Part shown: piece by piece, positions 43,341 through 53,542 of the stretch
How the letters are laid out: the number at the start of each line of letters is the position of its first letter
Position numbering within the stretch: position 1 is the stretch's first letter
From: Halomonas sp.
GTDB lineage: Bacteria > Pseudomonadota > Gammaproteobacteria > Pseudomonadales > Halomonadaceae
NCBI RefSeq assembly: GCF_017515565.1
Contig: NZ_JAFWFN010000011.1
Coordinates: 1 to 57,796, forward strand
Length of the DNA: 57,796 nucleotides
Reading direction: 5' to 3'
The notes under the pieces: model-generated
Told to the model about the DNA's origin: nothing
Seen by the model: only the letters and a program-made list of their open reading frames with translations
The model's database searches: none
Position numbers and translations under genes: made by a program

Positions 43341-45026
43341 TTAGCGTGGAGCACGGGGAATTGGATCCTGGGTATCCAGGTTATCAAATAGCAACGCCCT
43401 GGGGTTTTCGTTCAATGTGCGGGTAAGTGGCTGTAGGTCACGCATTAAACGGTCTAGGCGTTGAATCGCGGTAGTTAACTCCTGGTAAGCGGGCGAAGAG
43501 GGCGAAACACCTTGTAGTGTGCTGCGTAGCTCATCGAGTGTAGCGTTCAGGTTGCCGCCAATTGCTTGGGTGTTTGGGTCATTAAGAAGCTGGTTCATTG
43601 ACGCGCTGACTTCACGAACTTCGTTGAGTACGCTCTCGGAAGCCTGCAAATTGCGATCCAGGCCGGCTAGCAGCGGCTCTACCTCTAATCCATTAAGTTT
43701 ATCCAATAAATTGGTCACTTGTGCTTGGATTTGTGCAAACCCGCCAGCCACCGTGGGGAAAACGGTGCGTTCTGAAAAAGACTCAGCCAAATATTGATCG
43801 GCTAAATCACGCTGGAAATTCAGGTCTACAAAGAGGGCGCCAGTGAGCAGGTTGCCATTTTTTAGGGATGCGCGCAGGCCCATGCCAAACATGCGCTGAA
43901 AACGCTCTTCCCACATCTCTAAATCAATATCCTCATTTTCAATACCTAAACGTTGCGGCTCAATTCGGATCAATACTGGTATGGAAAACTGAGCCCGTGA
44001 ATCAGGTTGTGGAGCGGTAAAGTTCCAGGGGACGGCGGCAACGGTGCCCAAGCGGACACCTCGAAACTCCACCGGCGCCCCTTTTGAGAGCCCGCGTACC
44101 GTATCCTCAACCAGTAGCACGTATTCGAGATGGCGGTTAAAGGTTCCTTCGCGGGCGCTATCTTCATCAGCATAGAGGCTAAAGCTGGCATTGGCTTCTA
44201 CCGGGCGGCCCATGGGTAAATCCTCGGGTACGCCAAAGGTAACCCCGCCGCCTAGCAGCGCTTCCAGGGACTCCACATTGACACGGACGCCATCAGCGTC
44301 TAGACGAAAATCAACGCCGCTGGATGTCCAGAAACGGGTGCTGTCCGTTACGAGCTGTGCATAAGGATCTTCTATAAAGACGTGGTGATGCATGGTGCGA
44401 GATTCAGGCTCAAAACGCGTGTCTTCAACACGGCCAACGGTATAGCCTTGGAAGGATACAGGGTCCCCTACACGCAGTGAATTGCCCAGCTGGCTCACTA
44501 AGCTGATGTGCAGGCCCGCTTGGCCTGCAGGCGCGACCGGGGGGACGTCGCTGACCTGAAACTCACGGCGTGGCTCTTCAGACCTACCCGGCTCAAGCTG
44601 AATATAAGCACCTGAAAGCACGGTGCCAAGGCCGCTGATGCCTTCCCTTCCAATGCGTGGCTTGACGACCCAAAAGCGGCTGTCTTCGCGCAGCATAGTT
44701 TCAGCTTCAGGTTGAATGCGGGCAGTCAGTACCGCGTGGGAAAGATCGTCAGAAAGCTGCACGCTTTGTACCCGACCTATTTCAACGTTGCGGCTACGAA
44801 TTAATGTGCTGCCTGCCTCTATGCCTTCAGCATTTTCCATATTGAGCGTTACCAGTGTGCCGCGGCTCGTATAGTTGTCGTATACCAGCCACATGCCAAT
44901 GATGACGGCTACAATTGGCACAATCCAGATAGGCGAAAGCCTGGTCTGAGGCGATGTCTTCGCCCTGTGCAAGTCATTCTCTTCTGAAGGCGTTGGTTGT
45001 TGTTGCGGGGTTAAATCATTAGCCAT
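43341..45026 (-). CDS. pqiB: MCE-domain protein PqiB
   Basis: The product has 561 residues from the ATG at 45026. After an N-terminal membrane anchor (PIWIVPIVAVIIGMWLVY) there are three MCE/MlaD repeats (near 55-145, 170-240, 290-400), e.g. SLVSQLGNSLRVGDPVSFQ. A long helical C-terminus forms the periplasmic tunnel. PqiB is believed to move lipids between the membranes with PqiA and PqiC. Its start overlaps the pqiA stop by 8 bases. The frame is also open from a GTG at 45053. Confidence 0.9.
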   Translation of the reverse strand: MANDLTPQQQPTPSEENDLHRAKTSPQTRLSPIWIVPIVAVIIGMWLVYDNYTSRGTLVTLNMENAEGIEAGSTLIRSRNVEIGRVQSVQLSDDLSHAVLTARIQPEAETMLREDSRFWVVKPRIGREGISGLGTVLSGAYIQLEPGRSEEPRREFQVSDVPPVAPAGQAGLHISLVSQLGNSLRVGDPVSFQGYTVGRVEDTRFEPESRTMHHHVFIEDPYAQLVTDSTRFWTSSGVDFRLDADGVRVNVESLEALLGGGVTFGVPEDLPMGRPVEANASFSLYADEDSAREGTFNRHLEYVLLVEDTVRGLSKGAPVEFRGVRLGTVAAVPWNFTAPQPDSRAQFSIPVLIRIEPQRLGIENEDIDLEMWEERFQRMFGMGLRASLKNGNLLTGALFVDLNFQRDLADQYLAESFSERTVFPTVAGGFAQIQAQVTNLLDKLNGLEVEPLLAGLDRNLQASESVLNEVREVSASMNQLLNDPNTQAIGGNLNATLDELRSTLQGVSPSSPAYQELTTAIQRLDRLMRDLQPLTRTLNENPRALLFDNLDTQDPIPRAPR

Positions 45027-46383
45027 CAACAGGTTCCTTGGTGGCCGTTTCACGGCGAGTAGAGCGTGTAGGTGGGGCGTCCCAAATCAAGCGTGGGTCA
45101 AAGGTTATGGCAGCAAGCATGGTGAACACTACCACGGCTCCAAATGCTAATGCAGCTGGGCCAGGAGTGATTGACATTAGAGAGCCGGCCCGTATGAGGG
45201 CAACTAAGATGGCAACAACAAACACATCGACCATTGACCAACGGCCGATAAACTCGGTGAGCCTGTAAAGCTTAGTGCGGCTTTGGGCGTTCAGTTCGTT
45301 ACTGCGTTTTATGACGAGACAGAGCCACGCCAAGGCGACTAGCTTACCTACGGGTACGATGACACTCGCAATAAAGATAACTGCCGCTACCGGCCATGAA
45401 CCCATTTGTAGGAGCTGCACGACCCCGCCAATGATGGTGGAAGGTGTTGTGTGTCCTAGGCTGGTAGTCGTCATGATGGGGTAGACGTTAGCCGGGATAT
45501 ACATAATGGTGGCTGCAAAGAGCAGTGCCCAAGTGCGCTGTAAGCTGTGGGGTAAGCGCTGATGGAGCTTCTCATGGCAGCGTATGCAGCGGTTTTGGCT
45601 TTGTTGAGGAGAAAGGCGATTCACTAAGCCGCAGGTTGGACACCCGGTCACCCCCTGGCTGGCGCCAGTGGTGCCAGTTTTGGTTCCTTCTGGCGCGAGG
45701 GGTTCGCCCTCCAGCGAGAACCACATCCAATCGGCGTCAAGAGACTGTGACGTCTTTAGCAATAACACTGCAAAAATACAAAACGACCAAAAAGAAATAC
45801 CCAGTTCAATATGCGCCATACCGGCAATTTTAATTAAACTGACCAAGGCGCCAATGATAAAGACATCGGCCATCATCCAAGGGGTTAGGTGAGCTAAAGA
45901 GCGCGCGATATCACGGCTAAATGACATGTGTTTGCCGCGTAAAAGGCCGTACTGCAGCCAAATGACACCCACCAGATAAACCGCTGGCAGCACAATAATC
46001 GTCATGATGACCGCAATTGCGACAACAGGCTGGTGAAAGGCAATTAATGTAGTGGCTGTCTGCGAGAGCTCAATGCGGTTACCTACGCCACCTACGTTAA
46101 AACTGATAAACGGAAATGATACTGCAATAAGCAGGGCAATAAGCGAAGCGAGAGCAAGCGCCATGCTGCGTTGGGCTGGAAAGCGGTTACGCTTAACCAG
46201 GACGTGAGAGCAGCGTGGGCAAGAAGCTTTCTCCCCAGATTTAAGCGGGGGCAGTGCTGAAACCCAGTCGCACTCATGGCAGGCGCGTAGTCGCCTACGC
46301 TGAACGCGAAGCTCAGGTGGTAGGCGATCAACCAGCGGTGTATTAACCGGTAAGTGGCGTTTTTTAAGAGGGTAGTGGGGCAA
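45019..46383 (-). CDS. pqiA: Inner-membrane protein PqiA
   Basis: The 454-residue membrane protein has two homologous halves. Each starts with a CxxC zinc-ribbon pair (CHECDW...CPRCSHVL; CPTCGLVN...CIRCHEKL) and four membrane segments, as in PqiA/YebS. It works with PqiB and PqiC. The frame starts at a TTG (46383); no ATG or GTG is available before the first CxxC, so the start is uncertain. The operon faces away from the Ca2+/Na+ antiporter gene. Confidence 0.88.
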   Translation of the reverse strand: MPHYPLKKRHLPVNTPLVDRLPPELRVQRRRLRACHECDWVSALPPLKSGEKASCPRCSHVLVKRNRFPAQRSMALALASLIALLIAVSFPFISFNVGGVGNRIELSQTATTLIAFHQPVVAIAVIMTIIVLPAVYLVGVIWLQYGLLRGKHMSFSRDIARSLAHLTPWMMADVFIIGALVSLIKIAGMAHIELGISFWSFCIFAVLLLKTSQSLDADWMWFSLEGEPLAPEGTKTGTTGASQGVTGCPTCGLVNRLSPQQSQNRCIRCHEKLHQRLPHSLQRTWALLFAATIMYIPANVYPIMTTTSLGHTTPSTIIGGVVQLLQMGSWPVAAVIFIASVIVPVGKLVALAWLCLVIKRSNELNAQSRTKLYRLTEFIGRWSMVDVFVVAILVALIRAGSLMSITPGPAALAFGAVVVFTMLAAITFDPRLIWDAPPTRSTRRETATKEPVDG

Positions 46384-46535
46384 CAGCGAGCTCTCAATAC
46401 ATTAAGTAGTTAACACCAATACGGCGGGCGTGCTTGGCTGTCAAACCCGCAAATAAACTCTACTTGACTGATGTGAGGGGTTGGACAAGGATGCACCCGC
46501 GATAGTGCCTAACATTACGACATTAAGGAACTGAA

Positions 46536-47510
46536 ATGTTGCTCGCTTATATAGCGGTGCTGGTGGGGCTAGCTTTACTTATTTGGAGCGCCGAAAAATT
46601 TATTGATGGTGCAGCGGCTACATCACGCTGGCTGGGGCTTTCACCCCTACTTATTGGCATGCTTGTGATCGGCTTTGGAACATCCGCACCCGAGATGACC
46701 GTATCGGTGTTAGCCGCCATGCAGGGAAATCCTGGTTTGGCGGTAGGTAATGCGTATGGGTCAAATATTGCCAATATCGGGCTAGTGTTAGGTTTTGTAG
46801 CGCTTATTGCGCCTTTGGCAGTGCATTCAGATGTTATTCGTAAAGAGATGCCGTTATTAGTCGCCGTTATGCTTTTAACCGGCTTTATGCTGTTTGATGG
46901 ATGGATTTCACGCTGGGAGGCGGTTGTACTACTTGTCGCCTTGGTGCTCTTTATTGGCGTGAGCATCGTGCGCTCTCGCGGCCAAGCGGATGACCCGCTG
47001 GTAGATGAAGTTGCTCAGTCGCTAGACAGTAAACCCATGACCCGGGGCAAAGCTCTCATGTGGACACTCGTAGGTTTAGTGTTGCTGATTGTGAGTTCGC
47101 GTCTGTTGGTGTGGGGAGCGGTTGAAATAGCGGTTGGTTTTGGTGTTAGCGACCTGATTATTGGTTTGACCGTGGTTGCTATAGGTACTTCTTTGCCAGA
47201 ACTGGCGTCCTCCATCAGTGCGCTGCGCCGTAAAGAGCACGATATGGTGCTGGGCAACGTGGTGGGCTCCAATTTATTCAATAGCCTGGCGGTGGTCGGC
47301 TTGGCAGGGGTTATTCATCCCATTGAAGCGGGCCGCGAGGTGCTGGTGCGCGATTGGAGTGTGATGACCTGCATGACGCTGCTGATGGTTCTATTCGCAT
47401 TTTCCTGGCGAGGCCGACCGCGCCGGATTAATCGTGTTGAAGGCGGTATTTTGCTGGCGCTTTTTTTGGCTTATACCGGCTATATGGTGAGCATTGTAGT
47501 CGCCACCTAA
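46536..47510 (+). CDS. Calcium/sodium antiporter, CaCA family (YrbG-like)
   Basis: The 324-residue protein has about ten membrane segments and two inverted alpha-repeats. These are marked by GFGTSAPEMTVSVLA (first half) and AIGTSLPELASSISA (second half), the cation-binding Glu/Ser motifs of the CaCA superfamily. It probably exchanges Na+ for Ca2+ or K+. AAGGA precedes the ATG. No operon partner is apparent. Confidence 0.9.
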   Translation: MLLAYIAVLVGLALLIWSAEKFIDGAAATSRWLGLSPLLIGMLVIGFGTSAPEMTVSVLAAMQGNPGLAVGNAYGSNIANIGLVLGFVALIAPLAVHSDVIRKEMPLLVAVMLLTGFMLFDGWISRWEAVVLLVALVLFIGVSIVRSRGQADDPLVDEVAQSLDSKPMTRGKALMWTLVGLVLLIVSSRLLVWGAVEIAVGFGVSDLIIGLTVVAIGTSLPELASSISALRRKEHDMVLGNVVGSNLFNSLAVVGLAGVIHPIEAGREVLVRDWSVMTCMTLLMVLFAFSWRGRPRRINRVEGGILLALFLAYTGYMVSIVVAT

Positions 47511-47705
47511 AGTGCTTTTAACTCTGCGTCAATGCGACACAGTTTAGCGGCAAACTTTCTCTGTATAGCCATTGTCGAAGCTGTAAGATAACCGTTAGAG
47601 AAAGAATAAGCTTAGTGCTTATAACTAAAATGCAGTGCCACTAAGGCTCAACTAAGCTTGTGTGACCCATTGATGGGATATTTGTTCAGGTCTTAGGAGA
47701 GTGTG

Positions 47706-49121
47706 ATGGAACTCGACCCCCTGGTGCTATCGCGAATACAGTTCGCGTTCGTTGTATCGTTTCACGCTATTTTTCCTGTTTTTACCATAGGTTTGGCATC
47801 TTATATTGCCCTGCTCCATGGCCTCTATTTTAAAACCAAAAACCCTGCTTGGGACCGTCTGTCGCTGTTTTGGACAAAGGTGTTCGCTGTGGTGTTTGGC
47901 ATGGGGGTGGTGTCGGGCATTGTGATGTCGTTCCAGTTTGGTACGAATTGGAGCAACTTTTCCCAGGCAGCATCTAATTTTTTAGGACCTGTGCTTAGCT
48001 ATGAAGTGGTTACCGCCTTCTTCTTAGAAGCGGCGTTTCTTGGGGTGCTGTTATTTGGCCGAGGAAAAGTACCGCAGGGCGTGCACTTATTTGCCGCTAT
48101 CATGGTGGCCGTTGGTACGTTTATTTCCTCCTTCTGGATTCTCTCAGCCAACAGCTGGATGCATACGCCGGCAGGGGTCGAGCTGATTGACAATCGCTTC
48201 CATGTTGTTTCATGGATGGAAGCCATTTTTAACCCTTCCTTCCCGTACCGCTTTGCTCACATGGCGATGGCATCGTTTCTTACCGGTGGCTTTGTTGTAG
48301 CAGGGGTTAGCGCTTGGTTCTTACTGAGAGATCGCGATCCGGAGGCTAATCGCCGAGCACTCTCAATGTGCTTATGGTTATTGCTTTTCTTGGCGCCTGC
48401 TCAAGCAGTTGTCGGTGATTTTCATGGCTTGAATACCTTGGAATATCAGCCTACAAAGTTGGCGGCGATGGAAGGTAATTGGGAAACATCAACTAACGTA
48501 CCGCTACTGCTGTTTGCAATTCCTGATCAAGAGGCGCAGACCAATCGTTTCGCTATTGGTGTTCCTAATTTAGCGAGCATCATTCTGACCCATTCAGCAG
48601 ATGGGGAAATTCCTGGAATTTCAGAGGCTGCGCCGGATGAGCAACCGCCGGTTGCGATTGTTTTCTGGGCTTTCCGGGTGATGGTGGGCATTGGGCTGTT
48701 GATGATCGCAGTTGCCTTGACGGGGTTAATCCTGCGCCGTAAAGGACGTATCTACCATAACCCTCTCTTCCTGAAAGCACTGACTGGCATGATTGCTTTG
48801 CCTTTTGTGGCAGTACTGGCCGGATGGGTGGTTACTGAGACGGGCCGTGCTCCTTGGTTGGTATATGGGATGATGACCCATGCCGAAGGGGTCACGCCGT
48901 CGTTAACAGGGCCGATGGCGCTGTTTACTCTGGTTGGCTATGTGCTTGTCTATGGTGTGGTGTTTTATGCCGGTATTTACTACCTGACGCGCGTTGTGCG
49001 TAATGGCATGCTGCCAGAAGAAGAGCGGGAGACGGTGGGCGATAACTTCCATCGTCCCATGCGTCCGATGTCTGCTGCTCATACCCCCTTTGATGATGAC
49101 GTTGATCCGGCTAGGAGCTAA
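47706..49121 (+). CDS. cydA: Cytochrome bd ubiquinol oxidase subunit I, cyanide-insensitive (CIO) type
   Basis: The product has 471 residues from the ATG at 47706 (AGGAG upstream; a GTG one codon earlier also exists). It has nine membrane segments. His20 in SFHAIFPVFTIGL is a heme ligand, and FQFGTNWSNFS and GWVVTETGRAPW are bd-oxidase signatures. The quinol loop is short, as in CioA rather than E. coli CydA. It oxidises ubiquinol and reduces O2 to water with high affinity. It is followed by cydB two bases later and by cydDC. Confidence 0.92.
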   Translation: MELDPLVLSRIQFAFVVSFHAIFPVFTIGLASYIALLHGLYFKTKNPAWDRLSLFWTKVFAVVFGMGVVSGIVMSFQFGTNWSNFSQAASNFLGPVLSYEVVTAFFLEAAFLGVLLFGRGKVPQGVHLFAAIMVAVGTFISSFWILSANSWMHTPAGVELIDNRFHVVSWMEAIFNPSFPYRFAHMAMASFLTGGFVVAGVSAWFLLRDRDPEANRRALSMCLWLLLFLAPAQAVVGDFHGLNTLEYQPTKLAAMEGNWETSTNVPLLLFAIPDQEAQTNRFAIGVPNLASIILTHSADGEIPGISEAAPDEQPPVAIVFWAFRVMVGIGLLMIAVALTGLILRRKGRIYHNPLFLKALTGMIALPFVAVLAGWVVTETGRAPWLVYGMMTHAEGVTPSLTGPMALFTLVGYVLVYGVVFYAGIYYLTRVVRNGMLPEEERETVGDNFHRPMRPMSAAHTPFDDDVDPARS

Positions 49122-49123
49122 AC

Positions 49124-50125
49124 ATGGAAATGTTTGATTTAACGCTAATATGGGCGTTCATCATCGGCTTTGGCATCATGATGTACGTATTGATGGATGG
49201 GTTCGATTTGGGGCTTGGGATTCTTTATCCCTTCGCCCCAGATGAAGATGCCCGCGACGTCATGATGAACTCTGTGGCGCCGGTTTGGGATGGTAACGAG
49301 ACATGGCTAGTGCTAGGCGGTGCGGGTTTGCTAGGCGCCTTCCCGCTGGTCTATTCAGTGTTTTTACCCGCACTGTATATTGGCGTCTTTCTTATGTTGG
49401 CAGGGCTGATTTTCCGGGGTGTGGCGTTTGAACTTCGTTTTAAATCACGTCGTAATCGGCACTGGTGGAACCGAGCATTTTGCTGGGGCTCTTCTATTGC
49501 TGCCTTTGCGCAAGGAACTGTAGTGGGTGCCTATATCCAAGGTTTTCGAGTAGAAAATTTCGCCTTTGTTGGCGGGCCTTTTGATTGGCTTACCCCATTT
49601 TCGGTTTTAACCGGCTTAGGTTTAATGGCGGGCTATGCACTGCTGGGTGCAACATGGCTTATTCTTAAATCAGAAGGCCATATTCAGGATTGGGCATACA
49701 AAATTACGCCACTGCTGTTAGCAATAGTGCTGGGTGTGTTTGCCATTATCAGTCTCTGGACGCCGTTCGTGAATCCTGCTGTTTGGGAGCGTTGGTTTGG
49801 CCATCTTCAGGTCATCTGGATATTTCCGGCGCTAGCGCTGCTGTGTGCGTTCACTGTGTATAGGTCGGTCAAGCGGCGTAGAGAAGGTATTCCTTTTGTT
49901 GCGACGATAGGCATCTATGTATTTACCTATTTGGGCCTTATCGTTAGCAAATGGCCGGTGATTGTGCCTCCTAATTATACGCTTTGGGACGCTGCGTCCG
50001 CCCCTGAATCCCAGCTTTTCCTGCTAATTGGTGTGCTGTTCGTTATCCCGATTATTCTTACTTACACCGCGTGGACTTACTGGGTGTTCCGCGGCAAGGT
50101 ACGAGTAGGTGACGGGTATCACTAA
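49124..50125 (+). CDS. cydB: Cytochrome bd ubiquinol oxidase subunit II
   Basis: The 333-residue protein has eight hydrophobic segments and the family signature YVLMDGFDLGLGILYPF near the start, followed by PVWDGNETWLVLGG. It forms the heterodimer with CydA. AGGAG precedes the ATG. The final codons overlap the start region of cydD, so the four cyd genes form one operon. Slightly shorter than E. coli CydB, complete. Confidence 0.95.
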   Translation: MEMFDLTLIWAFIIGFGIMMYVLMDGFDLGLGILYPFAPDEDARDVMMNSVAPVWDGNETWLVLGGAGLLGAFPLVYSVFLPALYIGVFLMLAGLIFRGVAFELRFKSRRNRHWWNRAFCWGSSIAAFAQGTVVGAYIQGFRVENFAFVGGPFDWLTPFSVLTGLGLMAGYALLGATWLILKSEGHIQDWAYKITPLLLAIVLGVFAIISLWTPFVNPAVWERWFGHLQVIWIFPALALLCAFTVYRSVKRRREGIPFVATIGIYVFTYLGLIVSKWPVIVPPNYTLWDAASAPESQLFLLIGVLFVIPIILTYTAWTYWVFRGKVRVGDGYH

Positions 50126-51806
50126 CCCCATGTCCGGCCGGGATCAAAGCGGAGAGCCCCTCATTACGCCGCGCCTATGGCTTCAAATGCTTGCGCACAG
50201 AGAGCGAAATCGGTTGGTAGGTGCGGCAGCCTGCGGTGTCTTAGCCGGTGTTCAAACAGTGGTGCTGGTGGTGGGTCTTGCCTGGCTGATAGATCAGCTA
50301 GTGATTCATGGCCGTTCGCCTGCGCAGCTTTTGCCCCTCTTTGGCGGGCTGGCGCTAACGGTGGGGCTCCGCTCTCTTTTTCAGTGGGGGCAAGAAGTTT
50401 TAAGCGCCGAGGCGAGTCTTCGCATTCGCCAATTTGCCAGGGCCGAGTTGCTAGCGAAGATCGCTAAACTCGGCCCTGTTTGGTTGACCCAGCGGCAGAG
50501 TGGTGCGCTGGCCACCCAAGCTGTAGAGCATATTGATGCTCTGGATGGCTACTTTGCGCGTTTTTACCCCCAGCTACGTATCGTGGTGGCTTTGCCGCTG
50601 TTAATTGCCTGCGTGGTGGGGTGGCTCGATTATTTAGTCGCTATTTTTTTGCTCCTTTCTGCACCGCTTATTCCACTGTTTATGGCCCTGGTAGGGATGG
50701 GCGCTGAGCGTTTGAATCGAGATCAATTTGCAGCGGTTTCACGCTTATCCGCACATTTTATTGATCGCGTGCGGGGTATGACAACGTTGCAGCTTTTTGG
50801 CCACACCCGTTCCGCTCAACAGGAAGTTTGGTACGCCACCGACGAGTACCGCCGCTTGAGTATGCGTACCTTGCGACTGGCATTTTTATCCTCTGCTGTG
50901 CTCGAATTCTTTGCGTCTGTCGCTATTGCGGTTGTTGCCATGTATGTGGGTTTTGGCCTGCTAGGCTACATCGATTACGGCCCATCGCCATCTCTTACGC
51001 TATTCACTGGCTTGGCAGTGTTGCTGTTGGCGCCTGAATTTTTCCAGCCTTTACGTACGCTCTCTCAGCACTACCACGATCGTGCGGCGGCGTTAGGTGC
51101 TGCGGAGAGTATTGCTACAATTTTTAATGAGCCCGCATTGGTTCCCCATCATATAGCGTCACCGCAGACGCCAGGCGCCGAGTGTGAGTTAGCCAATATC
51201 AGTGTGGGCTATATTGGGCGGAAACCGGCGTTGCAGGCAGTAAGTATGACGGTTTTTGTCGGTGATGTTGTGGCTATTACAGGCGAGTCAGGTAGCGGAA
51301 AATCGTCGTTGTTAGCAGTTTTGGCGGGCTTTATGGCGCCATTAAGTGGTGAGTATCGCCGACGGTCATCAAAAGTGGCGTGGCTTGATCAAAGCCCGTG
51401 CCTTATTCAGGGCACAATGGCGGATAATCTTCGGTTAGCTAACCCAGAGGCGAATGAGGCAGCCATGACTGATGCCTTGCGCCGTGCCGGATTGGGGGCC
51501 TTGTTAGAAGCATTGCCCGCTGGGCTAGAGAGTGTTGTTGGCGAGCGCGGCGTTGGTCTTTCGGGTGGGCAGGCCCAGCGTCTTGCCCTTGCGCGTGTTT
51601 ATTTAAGCACGGCGCCGCTAGTCGTGTTGGATGAGCCAACGGCTAGTCTGGACGCTTCCGCAGAACAAGCCGTTATTCAAGCGTTGCTGGAATGGGCTAA
51701 AGAGGGGCGAACGCTAGTGATTGCCACTCACCATCCCGCCATTGTTCATGTGGCTACTCGGCATTTTGTGTGCGAAGCGGGCAAACTCAACGAGGTAATC
51801 GTATGA
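50109..51806 (+). CDS. cydD: Thiol reductant ABC exporter subunit CydD
   Basis: The 565-residue half transporter has six membrane helices (about 25-310) and an ATPase domain with Walker A GESGSGKSS, the signature LSGGQAQRLALARVY and Walker B VVLDEPTASLD. With CydC it exports glutathione and cysteine to the periplasm and is needed for bd-oxidase assembly. The frame starts at GTG 50109 with AAGG upstream; an ATG at 50130 is the alternative. It ends in an ATGA overlap with cydC. Confidence 0.92.
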   Translation: MTGITNPMSGRDQSGEPLITPRLWLQMLAHRERNRLVGAAACGVLAGVQTVVLVVGLAWLIDQLVIHGRSPAQLLPLFGGLALTVGLRSLFQWGQEVLSAEASLRIRQFARAELLAKIAKLGPVWLTQRQSGALATQAVEHIDALDGYFARFYPQLRIVVALPLLIACVVGWLDYLVAIFLLLSAPLIPLFMALVGMGAERLNRDQFAAVSRLSAHFIDRVRGMTTLQLFGHTRSAQQEVWYATDEYRRLSMRTLRLAFLSSAVLEFFASVAIAVVAMYVGFGLLGYIDYGPSPSLTLFTGLAVLLLAPEFFQPLRTLSQHYHDRAAALGAAESIATIFNEPALVPHHIASPQTPGAECELANISVGYIGRKPALQAVSMTVFVGDVVAITGESGSGKSSLLAVLAGFMAPLSGEYRRRSSKVAWLDQSPCLIQGTMADNLRLANPEANEAAMTDALRRAGLGALLEALPAGLESVVGERGVGLSGGQAQRLALARVYLSTAPLVVLDEPTASLDASAEQAVIQALLEWAKEGRTLVIATHHPAIVHVATRHFVCEAGKLNEVIV

Positions 51807-53515
51807 GGCGTGTCTACCGTGAGTTCAAACCCTGGCTTGCTCTCTTACTGCGGCGTCGTCAACGCTTCTTAGTTGGCGCCTTTCTAGTTTGGGTTACGGT
51901 GCTGGCGGGGCTTTCTTTATTAGGTTTGTCCGGCTGGTTCATAGCCGCCTGTGCTCTTGCGGGTATTGCGTTAGCTGCAGGCCTGCCTTCTTCTTTGGAT
52001 ATTTATGTGCCTGGTGGAGGTATTCGTTTTTTTGCCTTGTTGCGAACGGTTGCACGTTACGTAGAGCGTCTTTATAACCACAATACGGTGTTAACGCTGC
52101 TGGCGGATCTACGCTTTCGTGTGTTCGGGTACTTAACGCGGCTTGATGATGCTAGCTTACGTCGTCGCAGGGCCAGTGACTGGCTAAGCCGCCTGACGGC
52201 GGATATTGATACGCTAGATAATTTTTACCTTCGCCTACTGATACCGCCCTTTGTTGCGTTGTTATGCCTGCTTGTTGCATCGGCATTTATCGCTATCTGG
52301 CTGCCTGGCGTTGCTCTCATGGTGGCTGTTTCATTAGGGTTGCTATGGCTAGTTATTACGCTTGGGTATGCTTGGCTTGGGTTTGCCAATAGCCACCAGC
52401 AGGCAACCGATCAAAGAGAACTGCGCCACTTAGTGCTTGATCAAGTACAAGCCTCCGCGGAGCTGATGAGCTACGGTACCAGTGCTTGGCATCAGCGAAA
52501 AATTTCCAGTCATGAAATGCATGCTGCGGTTAATCAACGACGCTTGACGCTTAAAGCAGCGCTAGGTAATGCACTGGTCTCCATTGTGACCGGCATGTTG
52601 GTGTTAGCCGTACTGTGGCTTGCTGGCATCGCCTTGGGAGAAGGGCGCGTAAACGGGCCAATTATGGTGATGGCCGTATTAATCATTTTGGGTATCAATG
52701 AAGCATTCAACCTATTGCCTTCAGCCTTTATTAAATTAGGGGCAAGCTATGCGGCGGTTCAGCGGTTGAATATTTTGTCGGTTAATGCGGTTAGCTCTGC
52801 TTCAGTGGTTCTTCCCCCCGAGAGCCAAACATATTCCCTTCGTTTAAATAACGTCTCATTTTGCTATCCAAACATGTTTGAGCCTGCACTAAGTAATGTT
52901 TCGTTTGTACTGCCAGCCGCTAAGCGAGCGGTGATAACAGGGGTCTCCGGCGCTGGTAAGTCGACACTTGCGCAACTGCTTATGGGGCGAGCTTCACCCT
53001 CTAGTGGTGATGTCAGCGTGGCAGGGTTTGCTCCGTTAAAATTGACAGAAGATAGCCGGGCAGCACATTTCGCTATGCTTACCCAGCAGGTGGATCTTTT
53101 CGATGGTTCATTGGCGGAAAACCTACGTATTGCAAAGCCTAGCGCTAGCAACAAGGAGCTATGGCGCGCCTTGGATCAAGTGGCGTTAAGTGATTGGGCG
53201 CAGCAGCAGCCATACAAACTGGACACGCCAGTTGGGGAGAAGGGACAGCAGCTATCCGGTGGGCAAGCAAGGCGCGTTGCCTTAGCGCGCTTATTTCTAC
53301 GTAGTCCAAACGTGGTGTTGCTGGATGAGCCTTTTGCGGGTGTTGATGCGCAAACGGCACAGCATATAGCGTTTGCTTTAGATGACTGGCTGCAGGATAA
53401 AACAGTGATTTACTTTGTGCATCAAGTAGATGATGCGAATTTATTGCCCGGTGTTGAGCACTATTGGCGGCTTGCTGAGGGGCAGCTAATTGCTGATACT
53501 GGCATAGATAGCTAG
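51803..53515 (+). CDS. cydC: Thiol reductant ABC exporter subunit CydC
   Basis: The product has 570 residues from the ATG at 51803 (MRRVYREFKPWLALLLRRRQ), which overlaps the cydD stop by 4 bases. The N-terminal transmembrane domain is followed by ATPase motifs GVSGAGKSTLAQLL, LSGGQARRVALARLF and NVVLLDEPFAGVD. It is the partner of CydD. Gene order cydAB-cydDC in one operon supports its role in cytochrome bd biogenesis. Confidence 0.92.
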   Translation: MRRVYREFKPWLALLLRRRQRFLVGAFLVWVTVLAGLSLLGLSGWFIAACALAGIALAAGLPSSLDIYVPGGGIRFFALLRTVARYVERLYNHNTVLTLLADLRFRVFGYLTRLDDASLRRRRASDWLSRLTADIDTLDNFYLRLLIPPFVALLCLLVASAFIAIWLPGVALMVAVSLGLLWLVITLGYAWLGFANSHQQATDQRELRHLVLDQVQASAELMSYGTSAWHQRKISSHEMHAAVNQRRLTLKAALGNALVSIVTGMLVLAVLWLAGIALGEGRVNGPIMVMAVLIILGINEAFNLLPSAFIKLGASYAAVQRLNILSVNAVSSASVVLPPESQTYSLRLNNVSFCYPNMFEPALSNVSFVLPAAKRAVITGVSGAGKSTLAQLLMGRASPSSGDVSVAGFAPLKLTEDSRAAHFAMLTQQVDLFDGSLAENLRIAKPSASNKELWRALDQVALSDWAQQQPYKLDTPVGEKGQQLSGGQARRVALARLFLRSPNVVLLDEPFAGVDAQTAQHIAFALDDWLQDKTVIYFVHQVDDANLLPGVEHYWRLAEGQLIADTGIDS

Positions 53516-53542
53516 TTACCTGAGCGAAAAAAGGAATTCGAT

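Noticed and set aside
47511-47702. Fnr/Anr box before cydA
   Set aside because: TTGATGGGATATTT matches only the left half-site of TTGAT-N4-ATCAA, so no site is called.
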